Assembly: GCF_001431705.1 (NCBI RefSeq)
Contig: NZ_LJWX01000001.1
Location: 682,001-746,000 of the forward strand
Length of the DNA stretch: 64,000 nucleotides
From: Ferrovum sp. JA12
Lineage (GTDB): Bacteria; Pseudomonadota; Gammaproteobacteria; Burkholderiales; Ferrovaceae
Direction: 5' to 3'
In this document: positions 57,383 through 64,000 of the stretch, piece after piece
Numbering within the stretch: the stretch's first letter is position 1
Layout: the number at the start of each line of letters is the position of its first letter
The notes under the pieces: model-generated
Database searches by the model: none
Told to the model about the DNA's origin: nothing
Seen by the model: only the letters and a program-made list of their open reading frames with translations
Made by a program: the position numbers and the translations under genes

Positions 57383-60253
57383 ATGGATACAGTATCAGTA
57401 CATGACATAGATTTTGGTACCCCAGAAGTTAACTCTCAAGAACAAGTGACTCTGACCATTGATGGTTTTCCCATTACAGTGGCGAAGGGCACTTCAATTA
57501 TGCGTGCGGCGATGGAGCTTGGCACGCAAATTCCTAAACTCTGTGCCACAGATAGTTTGGAGCCCTTCGGTTCCTGTCGTTTGTGCCTCGTTGAAGTTGA
57601 AGGAAGACGTGGCTTTCCAGCTTCTTGTACTACCCCCGCTGAAAGTGGCATGGTGGTTCGTACACAATCCCCCAAATTAGGTCAGTTACGGCGCGGGGTG
57701 ATGGAGCTTTATATCTCCGATCATCCCCTTGATTGCTTGACCTGTGCCAGTAACGGTGATTGTGAATTACAGGATATGTCAGGGGCAGTGGGCCTACGTG
57801 AAGTGCGCTATGGCTATGAGGGAAAAAATCATATTCATTCGGATAAAGATATCTCTAACCCTTATTTTCAATATGATCCATCAAAATGTATTGTATGTAA
57901 TCGTTGCGTGCGGGCCTGCGAAGAAACTCAAGGGACCTTTGCTTTAACTATTTCTGGGAGAGGGTTTGAGTCACGCGTCTCACCAGGTGAAAGTCAAGCT
58001 TTTATGGATTCCGAGTGTGTTTCTTGCGGTGCTTGTGTGGATGCCTGTCCAACCGCCACCTTGGTTGAAAAAACAATCCTTGCCCAAGGACAGCCAGAGC
58101 ATAGTGTCATTACAACCTGCGCATACTGTGGGGTAGGTTGTGGTTTTAAAGCGGACATGAAAGGCTCTGAAGTGGTTCGTATGACTCCCTGGAAAGACGG
58201 TAAAGCTAACGAAGGTCATGCTTGCATTAAAGGGCGCTTTGCTTGGGGTTATGCCACTCATAAAGACCGTATGTTGCAACCCATGGTTCGTGAACACATC
58301 ACTGACCCATGGAAAGAAGTAAGTTTTGATGAAGCCATTCAATTCGCTGCTAAAAAATTGCGTGGCATTCAAGAGAAATACGGTGTTGATTCCATTGGAG
58401 GTATCACCTCATCACGGTGTACCAACGAAGAAACTTACCTAGTGCAAAAATTGGTTAGAGCGGTATTTCACAACAACAACGTGGATACCTGCGCTAGAGT
58501 TTGTCATTCCCCCACAGGTTTTGGTTTAGGACAAACCTATGGAACTTCTGCTGGGACACAAACTTTTAAATCCATCGAGTATTCTGATGTAGTTTTAGTC
58601 ATGGGTGCCAACCCAACCGATGCTCATCCGGTATTTGGTTCACGTATGAAAAAACGTTTACGCGAAGGGGCAAAGTTAATTGTTATTGACCCTCGAGCCA
58701 TTGAGCTCGTGAGTACCACCCATATTAAAGCCGATTATCACTTACAGTTAAGACCCGGTACCAATGTGGCTATTGTTTCAGCTCTAGCTCACGTGATTAT
58801 CACGGAAGGTCTGGTTAAAGAAGATTTTGTCGGCGAACGTTGTGATATGGAGTCTTTCAATCTTTGGCGTAATTGGGTTGCTAAGGAAGAAAACAGTCCT
58901 GAAGCTTTGGAAATTACCACCGGAGTTCCTGCAGGTTTAGTACGTCAAGCCGCAAGATTATATGCCACGGGTGGTAACGCTGCTATCTATTATGGCTTGG
59001 GTGTTACCGAGCATGCTCAGGGCTCTACGGCCGTTATCGGTATTGCAAATCTTGCCATGGTCACGGGTAATATCGGTCGTGAAGGGGTGGGGGTTAATCC
59101 TTTACGCGGTCAAAATAACGTACAGGGATCCTGTGATATGGGTTCATTCCCCCATGAGTTCCCAGGCTATCGTCATGTGTCTGACAACACAACCCGTGGA
59201 CTGTTTGAACAAGATTGGGGAGTCTCCTTAAGAGGAGATCCTGGTTTACGAATTCCCAATATGTTTGACGCGGCTCTCGAGGGATCATTCAAGGGCTTGT
59301 ATTGCCAAGGTGAGGACATTGTTCAGTCAGACCCTGATACACAACACGTCACAGCTGCCCTTGGAGCCATGGATTGTGTGATCGTTCAGGATATCTTCTT
59401 GAATGAGACGGCAAAATATGCCCATGTTTTCCTACCTGGCTCAAGCTTTTTAGAAAAAGATGGTACTTTTACCAATGCAGAGCGTCGTATTTCACGGGTT
59501 AGAAAGGTGATGGAACCCAAGGCAGGTCTTGCTGACTGGCAAGTCACGGTGGCTCTTGCTAAAGCCTTAGGTTACGAAATGAACTATCATCATCCAAGTG
59601 AAATTATGGCTGAGATTGCACGCTTAACACCCACCTTCTCAGGCGTTAACTACGCAAAGTTGGATCGTTTGGGTAGCGTACAGTGGCCCTGCAATGATGA
59701 TCATCCTGAGGGGACTCCCTTAATGCATGTGGATCATTTTGTCCGCGGTAAAGGTCGTTTCATCATTACTCAGTATGTGCCAACGGAAGAACGCGTTACT
59801 AAACGATTCCCTTTGATTTTGACCACGGGACGTATTTTGTCTCAATACAACGTGGGGGCGCAAACCAGACGTACAGAAAATGTTCATTTCCATGATGAAG
59901 ACCGTTTAGAGATTCATCCCGATGATGCTAAAGAGCGAGGAATCGTCTCTGGTGACTGGGTGGGTATTGCTTCACGCTCAGGTGAGACAGTGTTACGGGC
60001 CCTCGTTTCTGAAAGAATGCAGCCTGGTGTCATTTACACCACGTTCCACTTTCCAGAGTCAGGAGCCAACGTCATTACCACTGACAACTCTGATTGGGCC
60101 ACAAACTGTCCTGAATATAAGGTCACTGCAGTTCAGGTAATGAAAGTGAAACAGCCCTCTGAGTGGCAAAAACAATACAAAGAGTTTAATGACAACCAAT
60201 TGCGTTTATTGCGTGAGCGTAAACAAGCTGACAGCTTAGTGGGTGCTAAATAA
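57383..60253 (+). CDS. fdsA: NAD-dependent formate dehydrogenase alpha (catalytic molybdenum) subunit
   Basis: 956 residues. It oxidises formate to CO2 at a bis-MGD molybdenum or tungsten centre. In order: [2Fe-2S] domain (FGSCRLCLVEVEGRRGFPASC), His-ligated cluster (HPLDCLTCASNGDCELQD), two [4Fe-4S] motifs (CIVCNRCVRACEE; CVSCGACVDACPTATLVEK), the proximal cluster CAYCGVGCGFK, and the molybdopterin domains. The metal ligand is Cys, near residue 374 in ARVCHSPTGFG, followed by the catalytic His; there is no selenocysteine. NPLRGQNNVQGSCDMG and GRILSQYNVGAQTRR complete the pattern. Confidence 0.97.
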   Translation: MDTVSVHDIDFGTPEVNSQEQVTLTIDGFPITVAKGTSIMRAAMELGTQIPKLCATDSLEPFGSCRLCLVEVEGRRGFPASCTTPAESGMVVRTQSPKLGQLRRGVMELYISDHPLDCLTCASNGDCELQDMSGAVGLREVRYGYEGKNHIHSDKDISNPYFQYDPSKCIVCNRCVRACEETQGTFALTISGRGFESRVSPGESQAFMDSECVSCGACVDACPTATLVEKTILAQGQPEHSVITTCAYCGVGCGFKADMKGSEVVRMTPWKDGKANEGHACIKGRFAWGYATHKDRMLQPMVREHITDPWKEVSFDEAIQFAAKKLRGIQEKYGVDSIGGITSSRCTNEETYLVQKLVRAVFHNNNVDTCARVCHSPTGFGLGQTYGTSAGTQTFKSIEYSDVVLVMGANPTDAHPVFGSRMKKRLREGAKLIVIDPRAIELVSTTHIKADYHLQLRPGTNVAIVSALAHVIITEGLVKEDFVGERCDMESFNLWRNWVAKEENSPEALEITTGVPAGLVRQAARLYATGGNAAIYYGLGVTEHAQGSTAVIGIANLAMVTGNIGREGVGVNPLRGQNNVQGSCDMGSFPHEFPGYRHVSDNTTRGLFEQDWGVSLRGDPGLRIPNMFDAALEGSFKGLYCQGEDIVQSDPDTQHVTAALGAMDCVIVQDIFLNETAKYAHVFLPGSSFLEKDGTFTNAERRISRVRKVMEPKAGLADWQVTVALAKALGYEMNYHHPSEIMAEIARLTPTFSGVNYAKLDRLGSVQWPCNDDHPEGTPLMHVDHFVRGKGRFIITQYVPTEERVTKRFPLILTTGRILSQYNVGAQTRRTENVHFHDEDRLEIHPDDAKERGIVSGDWVGIASRSGETVLRALVSERMQPGVIYTTFHFPESGANVITTDNSDWATNCPEYKVTAVQVMKVKQPSEWQKQYKEFNDNQLRLLRERKQADSLVGAK

Positions 60254-61098
60254 TGGATAGTTTATCCCCCCTTCTTGAACAAACTCACACCACTGAGTCC
60301 GTGGCAGTGATCCGTTTGCGCGGGCAGCAGGTTGAAAAAACTGAGGATATTGTCGCTGAAGAAACGCCCATTGGTATTGAATACAATGGCGTTCCCTTTG
60401 TGGTGATGTTAGCGTCGCCGCAGGATTTGGAAGACTTTGCTATTGGTTTTTCCTTAACAGAGGGTATCGTTAAAAGCGTTGATCAGATTAAATCAGTGGC
60501 CATTGAGGAATTGGAGGCTGGAATTCGCGTGGCTGTGAATATTGATGAAAAGCGCTTTGCTATTTTGGATAGCCGTCGTCAAAACTTGGCTGGTAGGACT
60601 GGGTGTGGGTTGTGTGGTACCGAGCGTATTGCCCAGGTATTTAAACCCATGTCAGAAGTTAATACTACTTTTACTCTGGCCCATGATCATTTGCAAAGAG
60701 CGTTAGAGGAAATGAGGCACTTTCAACCTCTGCAGCAAATAACTGGAGCTACCCACGCAGCGTTCTGGGTCAATGCCAGAGGGCAAATCATGTTGGCACG
60801 TGAGGATGTGGGTCGCCATAACGCACTGGATAAACTCTTTGGCGCCATGGCTCAACAAGCCTATGATTTTGAACATGGTGCAGTATTGGTTACGAGCCGA
60901 GCAAGTTATGAGATGGTTCAAAAAAGTATTCAAATGGGAGTTGGCATTTTAGTAGCGGTTTCAGGCCCAACTGCCCTAGCGATTAGAATGGCTGATGAAT
61001 ACCAGTTAACTTTAGTGGGTTTTAGTCGTAGTCATTCACAGGTTATTTATACACACCCACAGCGTATCACAGAGGAACAAGGAGTAAAGTTATCATGA
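60253..61098 (+). CDS. fdhD: Formate dehydrogenase sulfurtransferase FdhD (FdsC)
   Basis: 281 residues. FdhD/FdsC binds bis-MGD and transfers sulfur from IscS to it, which FdsA needs for activity. The CxxC loop is in AGRTGCGLCGTERI (about 114-127). Other conserved parts are EETPIGIEYNGVPFVVMLASPQDLEDFAIGFSLTEGI, EDVGRHNALDKL and VTSRASYEMVQKS. The ATG at 60253 is within a TAATG overlap with fdsA. Confidence 0.96.
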   Translation: MDSLSPLLEQTHTTESVAVIRLRGQQVEKTEDIVAEETPIGIEYNGVPFVVMLASPQDLEDFAIGFSLTEGIVKSVDQIKSVAIEELEAGIRVAVNIDEKRFAILDSRRQNLAGRTGCGLCGTERIAQVFKPMSEVNTTFTLAHDHLQRALEEMRHFQPLQQITGATHAAFWVNARGQIMLAREDVGRHNALDKLFGAMAQQAYDFEHGAVLVTSRASYEMVQKSIQMGVGILVAVSGPTALAIRMADEYQLTLVGFSRSHSQVIYTHPQRITEEQGVKLS

Positions 61099-61334
61099 TG
61101 AACCCGCACCATTTAATTAAAATGGCTAATGCCATTGGCGACTTTTTCTCTTCCATGCCAGACCGGGAACAAGCTGCCCGCGATGCGGCAAGTCACATTA
61201 AGCGTTTTTGGGAAAAACGTATGCAACAATCCTTTTTTGATTACATCAAAGAGCATGGTGATGAGGAGTTAAAACCTATTATGAAGCATGCTCTTACCTT
61301 CATGAATGAAGAGTTGGGCGCCTATCACGGTTAG
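61095..61334 (+). CDS. fdsD: Formate dehydrogenase delta subunit
   Basis: 79 residues, the small FdsD protein that supports assembly and activity of FdsGBA. The sequence LIKMANAIGDFFSSMPDREQAARDAASHIKRFWEKRMQ is the family signature. Its start overlaps the fdhD stop (ATGA), and a terminator follows after the stop. Confidence 0.93.
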   Translation: MMNPHHLIKMANAIGDFFSSMPDREQAARDAASHIKRFWEKRMQQSFFDYIKEHGDEELKPIMKHALTFMNEELGAYHG

Positions 61335-61340
61335 TTTCAC

Positions 61341-61387
61341 AAGGCCGGGGATCCCTTCTCCCTCTTTTGTCCTCGGCCTTTTCTCTT
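61341..61387 (+). terminator. Rho-independent terminator after fdsD
   Basis: AAGGCCGGGGA (61341-61351) pairs with TCCTCGGCCTT (61370-61380) with one G-T pair, followed by TTCTCTT. The loop is long (18 bases). It ends the fds operon and separates it from the transporter gene, which has its own 5' region of about 160 bases. Confidence 0.75.
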
Positions 61388-61547
61388 CCATCACTCGTTA
61401 ATTTATCCCCTTAATTTTCTTGACTACTGTTAATTTATATCAAGGACTTATTTTTTTGAGTAAGTCATGCTATGTTGATAAAGCATCTTTAACGCACTGA
61501 TCTATAAACCTCATAATAAGAAAAAATTTGCGAGAAGGAAATGGGTG

Positions 61548-62834
61548 ATGATGGATCGTTTCTTGGCAACAAGTAGCCCACACCAACCTGCGTTGCATAA
61601 TCGCTGGATGCAATTGTTGTTTGGCGTCATTTGCATGGCAATGATCGCTAATCTCCAGTATGGTTGGACCCTTTTTGTTAACCCCATTGACAATAAATAC
61701 CATTGGGGTAAGGCTGCTATTCAAGTATCTTTTACGATTTTTGTACTGGTTGAAACCTGGCTTGTTCCTGTTGAGGGATGGCTTGTGGATCGTTTTGGGC
61801 CTCGACCGGTGATTGCTGCAGGAGGAGTATTAGCGGCTATAGGTTGGGTGATGAACGCCCATGGTAATTCACTGACAGCTTTTTATGTGGCGGCTGTGGT
61901 TTCTGGTATCGGTGCAGGATGCGTCTATGGCACTGCCGTGGGTAATGCTTTGAAATGGTTTCCTGATAAGAGAGGCCTCGCTGCTGGCTTGACGGCGGCA
62001 GGCTTTGGCGCGGGAGCGGCAATCACGGTTATTCCCATTGCTAATATGATTCAACGTTCAGGCTATGAACATACCTTTCAGTTTTTTGGTATTGCCCAAG
62101 GCGTAGTGATTTTTGTATTGGCTTTATTACTTGTTCGCCCCCGGCCACCACAGGGCACAGTGGCTTCTCGGAGAGTGGCTTCGGTGAAGCAAGACTTTAC
62201 TACTTCAGAGATGATTAAAACCCCTGTTTTCTGGGTGATCTATGCTTTGTTTGTTGCCGTTGCGGCAGGGGGGTTGATGGCCACTGCACAAATGAAACCT
62301 ATTGCCGCAGATTATGGTATCGCTAAGCTACCCATTTCTACGCTCTTTGGTGGCACCTTACCCTTATTAACGGTGGTCTTATCCTTGGATAGTTTGTGTA
62401 ATGGATTTACGCGACCTATTACGGGCTTTATTTCTGATTTCATCGGTCGAGAAAATACCATGTTCGTGGTCTTTGTGGGGGAGGGCCTCGCTTTGTTAGG
62501 ACTCCTGAACTTTGGCCATGAACCTGTGATGTTTATGATATTTGCGCCAATGGTATTTTTATTCTGGGGCGAGATTTTCTCCATCTTTCCAGCAACCTGC
62601 GCTGATACTTTCGGCATACAAAACGCGGCGGGGAATGCTGGCGCACTCTATACAGCTAAAGGTACCGCCGCACTGATTGTCCCCATTGCCTCCCTTCTCT
62701 CCCAAGGCGGCAATTGGAATCGGGTTTTTCTGGTCTCAGCCATCATAGCCATAGGCGCAGGATTTGCCGCTAAATTTATTCTAGCGCCTATGCGAAGCCA
62801 CTTTATTGATCAAACAAATCAACACCAAGACTAG
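61548..62834 (+). CDS. oxlT: Oxalate/formate antiporter (OxlT-type MFS)
   Basis: 428 residues with 12 membrane spans, the length of classical OxlT. QYGWTLFVNPIDNKYHWGKAAIQVSFTIFVLVETW (about 38-72) is the OxlT beginning; SGIGAGCVYGTAVGNALKWFPDKRGLAAGLTAAGFGAGAA, RPITGFISDFIGRENTMF and the last-helix lysine region YTAKGTAALIVPIASLL (containing the OxlT substrate-binding Lys) follow. It exchanges external oxalate for internal formate. Start at ATG 61548 (GTG 61545 possible) after GAAGGAA. It lies directly downstream of the fds operon. Confidence 0.9.
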   Translation: MMDRFLATSSPHQPALHNRWMQLLFGVICMAMIANLQYGWTLFVNPIDNKYHWGKAAIQVSFTIFVLVETWLVPVEGWLVDRFGPRPVIAAGGVLAAIGWVMNAHGNSLTAFYVAAVVSGIGAGCVYGTAVGNALKWFPDKRGLAAGLTAAGFGAGAAITVIPIANMIQRSGYEHTFQFFGIAQGVVIFVLALLLVRPRPPQGTVASRRVASVKQDFTTSEMIKTPVFWVIYALFVAVAAGGLMATAQMKPIAADYGIAKLPISTLFGGTLPLLTVVLSLDSLCNGFTRPITGFISDFIGRENTMFVVFVGEGLALLGLLNFGHEPVMFMIFAPMVFLFWGEIFSIFPATCADTFGIQNAAGNAGALYTAKGTAALIVPIASLLSQGGNWNRVFLVSAIIAIGAGFAAKFILAPMRSHFIDQTNQHQD

Positions 62835-62844
62835 TGGGTTTGAG

Positions 62845-62864
62845 GGTATTGTCAAAGTTAACTG
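62845..62864 (-). repeat. Candidate terminal inverted repeat of an IS6-family element
   Basis: GGGTATTGTCAAAGTTAACT begins 34 bases beyond the stop of the transposase remnant and resembles IS6-family ends, which share a TTGxxAAAGTT core. The partner end near 63435-63450 is only weakly similar (TGTCAATGACCC), so the element is degraded. Confidence 0.4.
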
Positions 62865-62897
62865 ATTTTGGACAAAATAGACTTCTTACGGATCTCC

Positions 62898-63400
62898 TCA
62901 GGCTGCTTCCAGTGCATAAACATCACGCCAATCTGCAAAACGCCACTCCCATCGCCTCCCTGTAATGCACTGTTTTAGCCGATGCAGGCTAGAGTGAAAA
63001 GGATTGCTCATGACAGGAAATGTGGGCAGAATGCGCTGTGCCTCAGCAGGGGACTTGAAACGACGACTTCGACATTTACCTTCTCGTGTTGGCTGATGAG
63101 AATTTGCAACCCAGTTGGAGGTGCACTTATTCCGAATACGCGCAACACTTGGCAGCACTTCCACATTGGTTACTGTATAGCCCACCAGTTTATCGGTTAC
63201 GATGCATCGGGGGGTACTTTCTTCTTCCCCGCAAGCTGTTTTCGGAAAAACGTGAGAGCGACTGCCTTGTTTCGCCATGTCTGCACCACAAGGTCGATGA
63301 CTTCTCCCTCTTGGTCAACGGCTCGTCAGAGGTATTGCAGTTGATCACCAATACGAAGAGAGACTTCATCTTTGATCTTATCTCGGTACTGAGCACTCAT
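62898..63400 (-). pseudogene. IS6-family transposase remnant
   Basis: Reading from ATG 63400 gives MSAQYRDKIKDEVSLRIGDQ LQYL, an in-frame TGA at 63326-63328 where relatives have Trp, then RAVDQEGEVIDLVVQTWRNK and FFRKQLAGKK. A frame change at a six-G run (63209-63214) leads into VTDKLVGYTVTNVEVLPSVA, NWVANSHQPTREGKCRSRRF and KSPAEAQRIL, which is the IS6 C-terminus. The catalytic Glu of the usual RAENSHQ is Ala (VANSHQ), and the N-terminal helix-turn-helix is missing. Four independent defects make it inactive. The whole 62,835-63,512 gap is this remnant and its flanks. Confidence 0.88.
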
Positions 63401-63512
63401 TGATTTCTATTGATTATTTTTTGTGTAATTGATTTGTGTCAATGACCCTGGAGCCTCTTCAATTTACTCTCATTTTATTATCCTTACATATCAGTCAATG
63501 ACAGGAGGCGTG

Positions 63513-64000
63513 ATGAGAGTCGTCATCATAGGGCAACAAGACTTTGGCAAGGGTGTTCTCGACGCTTTTTTAGGACGTGGTGATGAGGTGTTAGGGGTAT
63601 TTTGCGCGCCAGAGAAGGAAGGAACAAAGGCCGATTCCCTCCGTCTTGCTGCACAGAATAATAGTATTCCTGTATATCAGTTTGCTTCACTCAAAAGTGA
63701 AGAAGCTACCATGACTATGCGTCGTTTATACCCTGACCTAGGTATCATGGCCTATGTTGTGCAATTCGCTCCTCCTGATTTTGTGTCAATTCCTCAGTAC
63801 GGTACCATTCAATATCATCCCTCCTTATTACCTAAGCATCGTGGACCGAGCTCCATTAATTGGGCAATTATTAATGGGGATAAGGAAACGGGTTTCACTA
63901 TTTTTAGACCTACCGACGGCTTAGATGAGGGGCCGATTATTCTTCAACAACATGTGGCTATCGGTGATCATGATACGGTGGGCAGTCTTTATTTTAATGC
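63513..64000 (+). CDS. 10-formyltetrahydrofolate hydrolase/formyltransferase-fold protein (3' end outside window)
   Basis: 162 residues are visible to the window edge. MRVVIIGQQDFGKGVLDAFL, DEVLGVFCAPEKEG and IQYHPSLLPKHRGPSSINWAIINGDKETGFTIF with DGLDEGPIILQQ match the N-terminal formyltransferase domain of 10-formyl-THF dehydrogenase and related hydrolases; the catalytic His (HPSLLP) is present and an Asp (DGLDEGPI) is nearby. It may release formate from 10-formyl-THF or transfer a formyl group. AGGAGG lies 4 bases before the ATG. Location next to oxlT and fds suggests one-carbon metabolism. Confidence 0.8.
   Translation, partial: MRVVIIGQQDFGKGVLDAFLGRGDEVLGVFCAPEKEGTKADSLRLAAQNNSIPVYQFASLKSEEATMTMRRLYPDLGIMAYVVQFAPPDFVSIPQYGTIQYHPSLLPKHRGPSSINWAIINGDKETGFTIFRPTDGLDEGPIILQQHVAIGDHDTVGSLYFN

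Noticed and set aside
58495-58520. Possible selenocysteine in the formate dehydrogenase alpha subunit
   Set aside because: The metal-ligand codon is TGT (Cys) in ARVCHSPT, with no in-frame TGA.
61388-61547. TTGACT at 61420 as a -35 box for oxlT
   Set aside because: No acceptable -10 hexamer lies 16-18 bases downstream; the promoter could not be placed with confidence.

Overview
The window reads as a gene-dense piece of chromosome from a betaproteobacterium. The evidence is the order carB-greA-yhbY-rlmE-ftsH-folP-glmM, the block tpiA-secG-tRNA-Leu-nuoABCDEFGHIJKLMN, and a NAD-linked fdsGBA-fdhD-fdsD formate dehydrogenase. Genus cannot be fixed from sequence alone. Complex I, cytosolic NAD-formate dehydrogenase, a queuosine-precursor transporter and SelO suggest an aerobic or facultative organism.

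Layout. Positions 1-7,900: housekeeping genes for carbamoyl phosphate, transcript cleavage, ribosome maturation, FtsH proteolysis, folate and cell-wall sugar. Positions 7,900-17,130: a phosphate block with sixA and ppk on the minus strand, an OlsB-like N-acyltransferase, a frameshifted small gene, ppx, a Pho-box-like promoter and pstSCAB (no phoU in the window). Positions 17,155-33,260: tpiA, secG, tRNA-Leu(GAG), all 14 nuo genes in order and a Nudix gene, with many start/stop overlaps. Positions 33,400-40,590: htpG, a three-gene minus-strand operon (membrane hydroxylase, exported NodB-like deacetylase with an altered metal motif, exported YVTN propeller), a Nudix gene, rlmD and a BI-1 family protein.

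Positions 40,768-41,472: tRNA-Ser(TGA) followed by a six-repeat CRISPR array with no cas genes in the window. Only three spacers are distinct; two are tandemly duplicated. On the strand opposite the inferred crRNA, all three translate into the same beta-solenoid-like motif, [ND]-A-x-[VI]-[FY]-[DN]-[DN]-A. This is the most unusual signal here: it suggests repeated sampling of one repeat-protein gene, in the orientation that would make crRNAs antisense to its mRNA.

Positions 41,700-49,480: repair and metabolic genes (alkA, can, phhB, mutM, yhhQ, selO, a BaiN-like flavoprotein, gloA) and a divergent CDGSH/marR pair sharing a palindromic operator candidate. Positions 49,481-49,838: decayed coding sequence. 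Positions 49,890-64,000: an oxalate/formate region with two different OFA-type transporters, a RutE-like nitroreductase, a GST, a COG3146 acyltransferase-like gene, a ModE/substrate-binding type regulator divergent from fdsGBA-fdhD-fdsD, an inactivated IS6-family transposase remnant, and the start of a 10-formyl-THF hydrolase-like gene cut by the window edge. Together these suggest uptake of oxalate or formate, formate oxidation to NADH, and NADH use by the complex I encoded upstream.
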